Assembly (NCBI RefSeq): GCF_014595975.1
Contig: NZ_JABWGQ010000051.1
Span: 60,383 to 124,382, forward strand
Reading direction: 5' to 3'
Source of the DNA: Sphingopyxis sp. LK2115
GTDB taxonomy: Bacteria > Pseudomonadota > Alphaproteobacteria > Sphingomonadales > Sphingomonadaceae
DNA: 64,000 bases
This document shows positions 55,708 to 63,991 of this stretch, one piece after another. Below the pieces are notes generated by a model. That model saw nothing but the letters and a program-made list of their open reading frames with translations, was not told the DNA's origin and did no database searches. Within the stretch, counting starts at the first letter, position 1. Every line of letters starts with the position of its first letter. The translations under genes and the position numbers were made by a program.

Positions 55708-58170
55708 TTACGCCGCCGGGATTGGTACCGCGAGCTGATTGGCGATCGGCGTATAGATGTCGATGTTCGCGCCTGGCGCGCGAACCGACACCAGCAGCGA
55801 GTATCGAGCCGAGCGATCCCATCGCTGCAAGCCGGGCTTCTCTTTCCACCACCCGCTCACCGGGAAAACACCAATGGCGTCCCGGTCGGCAAGCGCCGCG
55901 GCGCTCCCACGCCAGATGTCTGAGTGGATGGAGCCTCGGTCCCGGATCGGTCCGAGCACCCAATCGTCGCCGCCGGCGGCGCCGCCGACCTGCCCTGCTT
56001 CCTCTGCCTCGGCAGCCTTGTTGATGCGCTGCCTGAACTGCTGAATGCTTTCGAGCGAGCGCTTCACGGCGAAACGCAGGGAGTGAGACGCGTAGCGGTG
56101 CCGACGGGTCCAGCCCCGCTCGCCAGGGTTTGGTTCGACGAAGTAGGACAGCGTCACCCTCAGCTCGACATCCTGATCGCCAAGCGCGAGAAGCTCATGA
56201 CGCGGCCAAGGCAGCCGATGCAGATTCATGTTCCGCGTCTTGATGACAGACCCGTCACGGCGGAAAGGAAGCAGCGCGTCTTCCACCATCAGCGTCGCGT
56301 CGTCCGTCGCGCTCCAGAGGGCGCGGCCAAGATCAGGAACCCCCCAACCATACCGGCGCAGCATCGCCATCTTTTGCGCTTGTGATGCCGCCGCATCGAA
56401 GCGCTCACGCATCGCCGGCGTCCATTCTGCGGAATGCACCAGCAGCCCCCGCACCGTTTCGGGCCAAAGCTCCGGTCGGGCAGCAATGACGCCTGCCGCC
56501 AAATTTGCCCCAAGAGCCGCCGCGGCGCTTGTGTCTCCGAAGGTTTCGAAGAGGCGCATCTGCGGCCGGTAATGAGTGGTGATCAGTTGCAGGTCGTCGA
56601 TCGCAGAGGCGGCGTTGACCCCATCATGCGCAAAGTTGCCGCCCTCGAAGACCACGTCTGGGCGGATCGGCCACTGCCGCTCCCAAATTCCGGACGTGCG
56701 GCTTGCCGGCGATAGGTCTCCCGCCGGTGCGACGGGATCCCAGCCTGCATAGTCCGGGTGCGTGATGGTGATCTTGTCAGTGTAAGCTCCGACGACCAAG
56801 GGGTTCCAAGCCTGGGCTGGGCTCTCCACCTCTTCCAGATCGTTGCGATCCGGATAGCCGTCCACCTCGATGTCGCCGCGCAGGTTACCCGCCGCGAGGA
56901 CCATCAGGCGACGACGGTCGCCGCCGCCATAGCAAAGCTGGTCGACCGCTGCGGACCACGATGAGGGTCGGCCCCGCGCCAGCCCGACCTCGCTGGTCAC
57001 TGCCAAGCAGAAGACGCGGCGGCGCCGAGGTGCGCGCGCCTCGGCCTTTGTGATGCCCACCTCGGTGATCGCACCGTAGAGCTCCGGATCATTCTGGCCT
57101 GCCGGTGGAAGGATCTTCACGGTTTCGAGGCGGTGGCGCAGTTCCACGGGCTCGGCATGGCTGAGTGCTGCCTCGATATCGCCGTAGAGAGCAACGCCGG
57201 CCATCGCCGTGCCGTGGCCATTCCAGAACGCGCTGTCACCGACACCCCATGCATCGTCATAGGCATGCTGATCAGCCGCTTCCAGGCCGGGCTCCAACAA
57301 TGGATGGGCCCGGTTCGCTCCGCTGTCGAGGATGCATACTGCCGGCGCGACGGCATCCGGAGCTTCTACCCTGTCGGCCAGGTCTTCTGCCCAGTCGGCC
57401 TGCTCGATCGGCCGCATTTCCAGGAAAAGCGTGGGCGTGTCCTTTGCTATGCGTAGCTCGGCCACGGCGTCGCTGTTTTCCACGAGCCGCGCCATCGTCT
57501 CCTCGGTCGCGAGCGCCAGCACAACATCTCGCTCTGGAAAACTGATCGCATGATCTTTCACAGCGATGTTGAGCCGCTCGGCCACGTGGCGGAAGGTCTC
57601 CAACCGCCCATCGCGAATCCAGACCTCCCACCAAGCCGCGCGACCGGCCTCCGGAAACAGCGCCATATCGTCGGTGAACAACGAACGCACCGCCGCCAGG
57701 CGAATGTCCTCGATCCTCGCGACAAGCGCTTCGTTCTTTGGCTTTCCGGATTTGGTGTCCTCATCACGGTAGGCGGCAATCTTCCGCGAAAAGAACTCGG
57801 CCGATCGCTCCGGCACAAACACCGTTGCCGCAACAGTCTCGTCGCCCTCTGCAGTCGGACGGACCGCTACGAGCTCGATCGCCGCAGGCTTGTTCTCCAA
57901 GCCCTCAACGGCTGCGCGCTCCGCTGCAGGGATCTCGAATTCTAGGTAGAACCCCCGCTCGCCTTCGGCGATTGCTTCATCACGGGCGGCCAGCTTGCGG
58001 CGCGCCTCCACCACCGCCGAGCCGATGGCCCGCTCGAGCTTTTGTGCGTGCGCCGCCCGCACGCGAGCCGGCGGCATGCCGCTGATGACCAATCGTGGTG
58101 AGGTGTAGGGTTCTGCTTGGCCGCCGCCTTCGACATGAAAGTGCGGCCGATCGCGCGGTGCTCTGGCCAT
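55708..58170 (-). CDS. Subtilisin-type (S8) serine protease paired with AAA ATPase
   Basis: 820 aa, no signal peptide, so cytoplasmic. The catalytic triad is complete: Asp282 in AVCILDSGANRAHPLL, His319 in FWNGHGTAMAGVALYG, Ser548 in FGDTSAAAALGANLAAG, with oxyanion Asn429 in VLAAGNLRG. About 270 residues precede the protease and 250 follow (VELRVTLSYFVEPNPG, a beta-rich end), both unlike ordinary secreted subtilases. It lies 15 bases after the AAA gene. The pairing suggests that the ATPase gates or feeds the protease; a role in defence or self-limiting proteolysis is inferred. Confidence 0.88.
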   Translation of the reverse strand: MARAPRDRPHFHVEGGGQAEPYTSPRLVISGMPPARVRAAHAQKLERAIGSAVVEARRKLAARDEAIAEGERGFYLEFEIPAAERAAVEGLENKPAAIELVAVRPTAEGDETVAATVFVPERSAEFFSRKIAAYRDEDTKSGKPKNEALVARIEDIRLAAVRSLFTDDMALFPEAGRAAWWEVWIRDGRLETFRHVAERLNIAVKDHAISFPERDVVLALATEETMARLVENSDAVAELRIAKDTPTLFLEMRPIEQADWAEDLADRVEAPDAVAPAVCILDSGANRAHPLLEPGLEAADQHAYDDAWGVGDSAFWNGHGTAMAGVALYGDIEAALSHAEPVELRHRLETVKILPPAGQNDPELYGAITEVGITKAEARAPRRRRVFCLAVTSEVGLARGRPSSWSAAVDQLCYGGGDRRRLMVLAAGNLRGDIEVDGYPDRNDLEEVESPAQAWNPLVVGAYTDKITITHPDYAGWDPVAPAGDLSPASRTSGIWERQWPIRPDVVFEGGNFAHDGVNAASAIDDLQLITTHYRPQMRLFETFGDTSAAAALGANLAAGVIAARPELWPETVRGLLVHSAEWTPAMRERFDAAASQAQKMAMLRRYGWGVPDLGRALWSATDDATLMVEDALLPFRRDGSVIKTRNMNLHRLPWPRHELLALGDQDVELRVTLSYFVEPNPGERGWTRRHRYASHSLRFAVKRSLESIQQFRQRINKAAEAEEAGQVGGAAGGDDWVLGPIRDRGSIHSDIWRGSAAALADRDAIGVFPVSGWWKEKPGLQRWDRSARYSLLVSVRAPGANIDIYTPIANQLAVPIPAA

Positions 58171-58185
58171 TTAGCGTCGACTACC

Positions 58186-59169
58186 TCACCTCGTGGCAGC
58201 CCGGCGCTCCGCCAATGTCGAGAGCAGCGTCGGCGTTTCGATCTCATCCGAATCCGCCAGCACCGCAACTTTCGCCGCCTCGTCGGCGGCTCGCGACACT
58301 TCGGCCTGACTCAGCCCGGTTGTAGCCTCGAGAACTCGCGACCAATCCAGGTCTTTCAGATCGAAGCCGGTCAAATGTGATTCGAGAATCCCGCGCGCGA
58401 TCTCCGGGGCGGGCAAGCCGTAGGTGATGACGTCGTCAAACCGCCGGAAGACCGCCTTGTCGAGTAGCTCAGGATGGTTGGTCGCCGCGACGATGAGGCT
58501 AGGACCGTCGTCATTCTCCAGGAACTGGAGGAAGGAATTCAGCACACGACGGATCTCGCCCACGTCGTTGGGGCCGGAGCGCTGTGCGCCGATGGCATCG
58601 AATTCGTCGAAGAAGTAGACGCCACGTTGAACGGCGATCGCGTCGAATACCAAGCGGAGCCGCGTCGCGGTCTCACCCATCAGTTTGCCGATGAGTCCGT
58701 CGTACAGAACCGTGAAGATCGGCAGCTTCAGCTCGCCGGCGAGGGCGGCTGCGGTCATGGTCTTCCCGCAACCGGGAGGGCCGACGAGAAGCAGCTTTCG
58801 GCGCGGCGTGAGACCCCGCGCCCGCAGGCGCGCCTGTTGGCGCTGCTCGGTGACCACCCGTGCTAGCCGATCCTCCAGTTCGGGCGCGAGGACCATGCTG
58901 CTCAGCCGAATGTCCGCATAGCGCGCCGCCAGGAGGCTGCTGAGCTCGCCCTTGGGCTGAGCCAGCGGGACCGGGCCCGCACCACGTCGCGCGACGGTGG
59001 CGCCCTTTCCTTTGGCCGCGTCGATCAGCTCGCGAAGTTCTTGTGCGAGCTTTCCATGTCCCTGACGCGCCTCATGGGCAGCAAGCTGCGTCGCGACGGA
59101 GAGGAAACGCTCCTCGTCCCCGTCGATATGGCTTCGCAGCAATGCAACGATGTGGCGTGCAGTGGACAT
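58186..59169 (-). CDS. AAA-family ATPase paired with S8 protease
   Basis: 327 aa. Walker A GPPGCGKT (residues 130-137), Walker B GVYFFDEFDA (Asp188, Glu189), sensor 1 AATNH (about 230), arginine-finger region FRRFDD. The first 55 residues (MSTARHIVALLRSHIDGDEE, FLSVATQLAAHEARQGHGK) form a separate helical domain likely to bind the partner. Resembles Spo VK/FtsH-type classic AAA. Upstream gene of the pair, with its own 5' region of 200 bases. Confidence 0.9.
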   Translation of the reverse strand: MSTARHIVALLRSHIDGDEERFLSVATQLAAHEARQGHGKLAQELRELIDAAKGKGATVARRGAGPVPLAQPKGELSSLLAARYADIRLSSMVLAPELEDRLARVVTEQRQQARLRARGLTPRRKLLLVGPPGCGKTMTAAALAGELKLPIFTVLYDGLIGKLMGETATRLRLVFDAIAVQRGVYFFDEFDAIGAQRSGPNDVGEIRRVLNSFLQFLENDDGPSLIVAATNHPELLDKAVFRRFDDVITYGLPAPEIARGILESHLTGFDLKDLDWSRVLEATTGLSQAEVSRAADEAAKVAVLADSDEIETPTLLSTLAERRAATR

Positions 59170-59384
59170 AATCTCCCTTCGGCGCGACCTGCGGCCGGCG
59201 CCTCGACATTAACGTTTCACGGCTCTGCTGTATCGAACAAATTTCTACTATAGCGCTCGATCCACAGCGTTCGCCCAGGCGATTCCGGCCGCATCAGTAT
59301 ATCAGATAGGGCTTAACGCTTTCTCTGCCGCCCTGCCACTCACCTCCTGTTCGATTGCCTCTTGACTCTGCCGAGCTTGAGTAA

Positions 59385-59399
59385 GAACAAATAGCGAAC
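59385..59399. promoter_or_regulatory. Alphaproteobacterial LexA (SOS) box
   Basis: gaacaaatagcgaac is GAAC-N7-GAAC, the reverse complement of the alphaproteobacterial LexA site GTTC-N7-GTTC. It lies 38 bases before the imuA fragment, downstream of a TTGACT -35-like element (59,362-59,367). imuA operons are classic SOS genes, so this is the native promoter kept beside a broken gene. Confidence 0.85.
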
Positions 59400-59436
59400 A
59401 TGATGCCCGTCCCTGTTCAGGAGGTCAAGAACAAGC

Positions 59437-59821
59437 TTGCGGCCCGAGCCCGCCATAGAGTCTCTGCGCGCGCAAATCGAGAAGATCGAAGGCCGAGGCC
59501 GGCGTGCGAAATCGGTGCTTCCGTTCGGAATCGCCGAGATGGACTCGCGACTCCCCGGCGGAGGGCTGGCGCGAGGCGCGCTTCATGAGGTCGCGGGCGG
59601 AGGCAACGGCGCCATAGACGGCGCGGCCGCCGCGCTGTTCGCAGCCGGGATCGCTGTGCGCGCCAAGGGCAAGGTGCTCTGGTGCATCACCAGGCCCGAT
59701 CTCTTCGCCCCGGCGCTCGCGCAGGCGGGCCTGATGCCCGATCGCGTGATCTATGTGGAAGCCGGCGACGACAAGAGCGTCCTGGCTTGTATGGAGGAAG
59801 GGCTGCGCCACGGCGGGCTCC
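59437..59821 (+). pseudogene. imuA: imuA (SOS mutagenesis, RecA-like) 5' fragment
   Basis: First 128 or so residues of ImuA: SVLPFGIAEMDSRLPGGGLA, RGALHEVAGGGNGAIDGAAA, VLWCITRPDLFAPALAQAG and VIYVEAGDDKSVLACMEEGL then RHGGL. The rest of ImuA (about 110 residues), imuB and dnaE2 are missing. After RHGGL the sequence becomes the antisense of a DUF2840 gene. Start is a TTG after caggaggt. ImuA works with ImuB and DnaE2 in mutagenic repair; this copy cannot be functional. Confidence 0.82.
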
Positions 59822-59930
59822 AGTGTTCGATCTGCTTTTCGATCCAGACCAGCTCGACCTTCGTGAGATCGTCTGGCGGCGCGGCGGGAGCGCGGCCGTC
59901 GCGCGCGGAGGCGGCGGCAAGGCCGTTCAT
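59820..59930 (-). pseudogene. DUF2840 gene, 5' fragment
   Basis: ATG with strong RBS (aggagaagg) whose ATGA overlaps the stop of the ribbon-helix-helix gene. Encodes 37 residues including DLTKVELVWIEKQIEHW, the N-terminus of DUF2840 proteins that follow parA in sphingomonad and rhizobial integrative elements. It then runs straight into the antisense of imuA. So the gene is cut at the same breakpoint. Confidence 0.65.
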
Positions 59931-60181
59931 AATCCTTCTCCTGAGGGGGGTGGGAATTCGCGTTCGAACAGCGCGCGCAGCATGTCGGCGACCGTCTGAC
60001 CGCGCTGGAAGGCAGCGATCTTGATGCGGCCGCGCATGTCAAGCGTGACATCGATCGTCAGCCGGGCCGAGAACTCCTCGGCGGGCTGCACGCGTTGCAC
60101 CTGGCGATCGGGCGCCTTGATCCAGCTCTCGGCATCGGCAGGCCGGGACGCGAAACTGCGTTTCGGGGACCGCTCGCTCAT
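59927..60181 (-). CDS. Small DNA-binding partition-type protein (ribbon-helix-helix)
   Basis: 84 aa. The C-terminal half, ARLTIDVTLDMRGRIKIAAF then QRGQTVADMLRALFEREFPP, is a ribbon-helix-helix fold: a basic strand and two helices. Overlaps the parA remnant (ATGA) and the DUF2840 start. In mobile elements the gene after parA usually supplies the DNA-binding partner for segregation. Intact here although parA is broken. Confidence 0.8.
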   Translation of the reverse strand: MSERSPKRSFASRPADAESWIKAPDRQVQRVQPAEEFSARLTIDVTLDMRGRIKIAAFQRGQTVADMLRALFEREFPPPSGEGL

Positions 60182-60778
60182 GCGCCGAACCTCGCGACTT
60201 CAGCGGCGAACGCGGCGATCTCGCGCGCGCCCGGGCAGTCCTCATCGTGTTCGGCGGCGAGCCGGCCGGTCTGCACGACATCGGCGAAGACGATGCGCTG
60301 ACCGATGGTGGTCGCGAGCAGCGGCGGATCGTGATCGGCGAGCGTTTCGGCGGTCTCGCGCGCCAGCACGGTGCGGGCGGCGCACCGGTTCAGCACGAAG
60401 CGGGCGGCGAGCTGCGGACGGTAGATGCGCGCCTCGCCGAGCAGCGTCAGCATCTCGGCAGACGCCCAGCCGTCGAGCGGCGACGGCTGCACCGGGATCA
60501 GCACCAGATCGGCGGCGAGCAGCGCCGAGCGCATCAGCCCGGCGACGCGCGGCGGCCCGTCGATGACGACGTGATCGGCGTCGCGGGCGAGCTCAGGCGC
60601 CTCGCGATGGAGCGTGTCGCGGGCGAGCCCCACGACCCCGAACAACCGCCCCAGCCCCTCCCGGTTGCGCTGCTGCGACCAGTCGAGCGCCGAGCCTTGC
60701 GGGTCGGCGTCGATCAGCGTGACGCGCTTGCCCTTCCGAGCCCATTCACCGGCGAGATGCAGGGCGAGCGTCGTCGAG
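60178..60778 (-). pseudogene. parA: parA remnant lacking its N-terminal Walker A
   Basis: About 200 residues of a ParA ATPase: TTLALHLAGEWARKGKRVTL, IDADPQGSALDWSQQR, DHVVIDGPPRVAGLMRSALL, DLVLIPVQPSPLDGW. Upstream of TTLALH the expected KGGVGK P-loop is absent and replaced by the antiparallel-independent end of a DUF736 gene in another frame. It cannot bind ATP normally. Sister genes (ribbon-helix-helix, DUF2840) follow in the usual order of an integrative element. Confidence 0.82.
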
Positions 60779-60994
60779 CTTGAGGCCGAGATAGTCGCGG
60801 CCCTCGTTGGAGCGCTTTGACCAGGCGGCGCCGATCTCGGCGCGGCCGACCAGGACCCGGTGGCTGGGGGCGTTCTCGCCGGTGGCGCGCTGGTCGGGGA
60901 CGATGCGCACGTTCTTGGCCTGGACGCTGAGGGTGACGATTTCGCCGGTGAACTCGTTCGAGCCGGTCTTCTTGAAGGTGCCGATGGTCGCCAT
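60746..60994 (-). pseudogene. DUF736 gene lacking its 3' end
   Basis: ATG after cggagactt. ATIGTFKKTGSNEFTGEIVT, LSVQAKNVRIVPDQRATGEN and GAAWSKRSNEGRDYLGLKLD are the DUF736 core, correct to residue 75; then the frame reads parA DNA (DARPASRR stop), losing about 30 final residues. DUF736 genes are typical of plasmids and integrative elements in this class. The break with parA lies at about 60,770-60,778. Confidence 0.82.
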
Positions 60995-61554
60995 TGTAAG
61001 TCTCCGTTTTTCGTTCCCGAGCCCGCACCATTGCGGCCTCGATGGCGATCGGCAGGCCGGAGGTGATCGACGGCGCACCCCGAAGGGGCGTGACAGCTAA
61101 GGAGGGGTTTCTTGTCTCGCGAGGAATGACGGCGCAGCCGGCAGGGGAAGAAAGTTCGACGCGGCTGTTGCGTCATAGGCGATCGAGGCGGAGCCGGCCT
61201 TCGGCCAGATCAGGCCATTGGAGAGGCCGTTTGGAGCGGTCGAGGTGCGGTCAGATAACGAGAAAATGGCGGCCGTCCCGCATCGGCAAACCGGCGTCAC
61301 GACATGCTCACCGGCTTCGTCTCCTCCCGTCAAGCCGACGCTGCCGCATCCTGTCCCCACCGCAACCACGGAGATAGCCGCCCCGGATATCTTGCGCGCT
61401 GCCGAGTCATGACACCGCCAATCAACGCTCCAATGAGGACCGCTTTTCCAGGCCAGCGTCGGTCCGAGCCGCACACGCGCAGCGCTCCGACATGAGACGA
61501 CGGGGGAGACCACGCCCACTGTTGCTCTGACCGGCCTGACGGCGATGACGAAGA
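60995..61554. other. Intergenic leader upstream of DUF736, no gene recognised
   Basis: About 560 bases. Open frames on either strand are long but low-quality (rich in Arg/Ser or Cys) and match no family. The part next to DUF736 holds a small hairpin ccccgaagggg (61,078-61,088) and the gene's promoter region. Probably leader DNA of the former element. Confidence 0.4.
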
Positions 61555-61998
61555 TCAGGCCCGCGCAAGATCCCGGCCGGATGCTGACGGTGCCGCCGCC
61601 AGTCCAGCGACCCGCACGAAGGCGGTGATACCAACGGCGATCGCACCGATGACGGAGAACGCGATCTGCCACGCATCAGACGGCATGAGGTGCTTCACGA
61701 TGCCATGGGTCGCATAGAAGCCGGCGATCGCGGCTGGCGCGACGAAGGCTGCGGCGACGATCAGCTTCAGCCACATGGGGCGGACGAAGGTGATGAGGAG
61801 ATAGCCGGCGGCGAGCGCGATCGCTGCCGCGATGGCGCCGACCAAGATGGCACCCGGGATGCCGGCGCCTGTGCCGTGCGCCCAGGCGCCCACAGTCACG
61901 CCGACGAACGCCGGCAGCGCGAAGACAGCCAGCGTGAACAGCAGCCAGCAAAGCAGGCCTATCGCCGCGAGGGATGCAAGTATTGCGAGGATGATCAT
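61555..61998 (-). CDS. Hydrophobic membrane protein of mobile-element type
   Basis: 147 aa, start MIILAILASLAAIGLLCWLL. Four or more helices (VFALPAFVGVTVGAWAHG, GAILVGAIAAAIALAAGYLL, IVAAAFVAPAAIAGFYAT, IAFSVIGAIAVGITAFV). No known function; the gene lies with plasmid-type genes. Start at the ATG preceded by gaggccaccacc, a weak RBS. Confidence 0.65.
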   Translation of the reverse strand: MIILAILASLAAIGLLCWLLFTLAVFALPAFVGVTVGAWAHGTGAGIPGAILVGAIAAAIALAAGYLLITFVRPMWLKLIVAAAFVAPAAIAGFYATHGIVKHLMPSDAWQIAFSVIGAIAVGITAFVRVAGLAAAPSASGRDLARA

Positions 61999-62126
61999 GG
62001 TGGTGGCCTCCGTAAGGAAAAGTCTGTCGGTCGCGCCTCCACCACCACGGAAGTATAGCGCAACAGCCACGGCATCGGGAGCGGAAATCGTGGGCGATTT
62101 CCACACCTGCGGCCGGTCGCCCCCGC

Positions 62127-62294
62127 TCAGGGGGCGAAGGGATCGATCTCATGGACGATCGCGGCGATGTCGCCGTCATATTCGCTGGCGGGCATCACCG
62201 ACAGCGTGCCGTCGCCGGCCTGGAAGATGACAATGGCGGCCATCAGCGTGGTGGCGAGGCTGAAGGCGAAGGCGTGAGCGTCGTTGAGGGACAT
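62127..62294 (-). CDS. Small membrane-type protein
   Basis: 55 aa: MSLNDAHAFAFSLATTLMAA then IVIFQAGDGTLSVMPASEYD and an acidic end. One hydrophobic segment (about residues 8-24). Too short for firm recognition; codon use and position with element genes support it. Start ATG chosen; the longer upstream frame is unsupported. Confidence 0.55.
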   Translation of the reverse strand: MSLNDAHAFAFSLATTLMAAIVIFQAGDGTLSVMPASEYDGDIAAIVHEIDPFAP

Positions 62295-62561
62295 CGATCC
62301 GGCTTCTGGTTCGAGCGGAGGACCATCCCCCGCTGACAGGCGCCCGATGCGTCGGACTGAGCGCTGCAATAACCGCGCAGGCGAAGCCGTAGCGGCGGCA
62401 TGCTCGCATAGACGACCCTTTATGGGTTGATGGCTCGAAGCGATCGGTCGGACCAAGGATCAGCGCATAGAAGCGGGGATGCTCCCGCACCAAGCAGGGG
62501 CGGAGATTCATTGCAACTGAAACACACACGAGCGGCGGAATGGTGCGCCAAGCTGATGTGA

Positions 62562-62591
62562 TTGACCACGCGTTTCTAGCATCGATATAAG
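62562..62591 (+). promoter_or_regulatory. Sigma70-type promoter of PIN-like gene
   Basis: TTGACC (62,562-62,567), 18-base spacer, TATAAG (62,586-62,591), then the gene about 48 bases on. A near-consensus promoter, AT-richer than the surroundings. The 267 bases to its left hold no recognised gene. Confidence 0.65.
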
Positions 62592-62639
62592 AGTACCCGG
62601 GCAACGTGAGAAGACGATAGGCGGGGTAGCAAGAAAAGG

Positions 62640-63413
62640 ATGAGCCGAAAGGTCGTTGATAGCAATGCGATGCAATCGGAATCGCTTCGGTCGTATTTGA
62701 GCGCCTCTGAAGGCAACTACGCAGTGCTAAATGAATACGCTGCCATGGAAGCGTATAAAGGCAACACACTTGCGTCGATCTTCCGCTCGATGGAGATCGT
62801 GTGCCAATATCCACGACAAATCATCGTCCTGAAAACAACCGGACGCATTTGCTCCCTGGTTGGGCGCGCGCAAGGTCTGCAGCGTCGAATGATTGAAGAA
62901 CGTCAGACCCGAGATTTTTCGAATTTCTGTCGCCGTCTGCGGGCCGCTCAGGCCGGGGACACGTACATTCAGCGGCAGCTTCTGGAGAATGGCCGGGCGG
63001 CTGATGGTCAGATGGACCGTATTCTGGCAGACGCCCCGATCCTACCAGGCGCTATCAAGGAATTGCGGAAGACCTTTCGACCGGAAGAGCTGAAAGCCAT
63101 TCGACTTGACGAGCCATTTCCCGACACGCTCATTGAGAAGTCTATGAAGTTCATTGTCGAACTGACGTTCTCGAAGATGGGCACGCACCCTAGTCCTCCG
63201 TCCCGGATCCGGAGCATGGAAGAACTTCAGAACACGTTCCTCTTTCGCCACTCCGTGTCGACGTTCGTGTGGGCGCTTGACTGGATTGCTCGAGGCGGCG
63301 CCGACAATGTGCGAGCGGATAGGATGCGAAATGACGTGATCGACGTCATTTTTGCAACGTATGCGGCGGCACCGACCGCCGCTCCCATCCGGCGAATGAA
63401 AGGTATCTCATGA
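62640..63413 (+). CDS. PIN-like domain protein, C-terminal end lost
   Basis: 257 aa. The start RKVVDSNAMQSESLRSYL places an Asp (residue 7) at the end of the first strand as in PIN nucleases; NYAVLNEYAAMEAYKGN supplies acidic residues; late RMRNDVIDVIFATYA supplies further Asp (232, 235). After FATYA the expected final strand and Asp (FDG...DK type) are replaced by PTAAPIRRMKGIS. The next gene overlaps by four bases. G+C is lower than in the chromosomal part. A PIN-type RNase, probably inactive, is inferred. Confidence 0.55.
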   Translation: MSRKVVDSNAMQSESLRSYLSASEGNYAVLNEYAAMEAYKGNTLASIFRSMEIVCQYPRQIIVLKTTGRICSLVGRAQGLQRRMIEERQTRDFSNFCRRLRAAQAGDTYIQRQLLENGRAADGQMDRILADAPILPGAIKELRKTFRPEELKAIRLDEPFPDTLIEKSMKFIVELTFSKMGTHPSPPSRIRSMEELQNTFLFRHSVSTFVWALDWIARGGADNVRADRMRNDVIDVIFATYAAAPTAAPIRRMKGIS

Positions 63414-63991
63414 CGACCATCGGCATCATTGGTGCGGGCGAGGTTGGCGCCGCCGTCGCGAAGGCGGTCATCAGCCTGGGCTACAAGGTCGTGATCGCAA
63501 ACTCGCGCGGTCCAGAAACGCTGACGGCGCTGGTAGGGGAGCTTGGACCGTCGGCACGGGCGGCAACGGCTGCCGAAGCGGCGAAAGCCGGCGATTTCGC
63601 GGTGATTGCCGTGCCGCTCAAGCTCACCAACAACATGCCCGTCGATGAGCTCGCCGGAAAGATCGTGCTCGATACGAACAACTACATGATCTGGCGCGAC
63701 GGCAACTACCCGATCGTCGATTCCGGCGAGAAGACCATCTACGAGTTGCGGCAGGAGCACTTGCCCACGTCGAAGGTCGTGCAAGCGTTCACCCACATCC
63801 AGGCGCCGCGGCTCGGCACGATCGCGCGCCCGGCAGGCGCACCGGACCGGATCGCCGTGCCGATCTCCAGCAACTATCCGGAAGCCGTCGCGTTCGTCGC
63901 TGATCTGTTCGACCGGCTGGGCTTCGACACCGTCGACAACAGCCCATTGGTAAGCGCTGTTCCGTGCCCACCTTGCGCGGTTGAAGCGTAG
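63410..63991 (+). CDS. NADPH-dependent F420 reductase-like oxidoreductase, aberrant C-terminus
   Basis: 193 aa. Rossmann nucleotide site TIGIIGAGEVGAAVAKAVIS with SRGPE after strand 2 (NADPH-type), FAVIAVPLKLTNNMP, KIVLDTNNYMIWRDGN and KVVQAFTHIQAPRLGTIARP match the NAD(P)-binding F420 reductase family. Late FDTVDNSPL is normal, but the usual Ser-Glu-Ser-Trp-type tail of about 20-25 residues is replaced by VSAVPCPPCAVEA. So its 3' end is probably rearranged. ATGA overlap with the PIN-like gene. Confidence 0.75.
   Translation: MTTIGIIGAGEVGAAVAKAVISLGYKVVIANSRGPETLTALVGELGPSARAATAAEAAKAGDFAVIAVPLKLTNNMPVDELAGKIVLDTNNYMIWRDGNYPIVDSGEKTIYELRQEHLPTSKVVQAFTHIQAPRLGTIARPAGAPDRIAVPISSNYPEAVAFVADLFDRLGFDTVDNSPLVSAVPCPPCAVEA

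Noticed and set aside
59170..59384. LexA-type control of the AAA-S8 pair
   Set aside because: The only GAAC-N7-GAAC site is 216 bases upstream and oriented at the imuA promoter; none lies close to the AAA start, so SOS control of the pair is not claimed.
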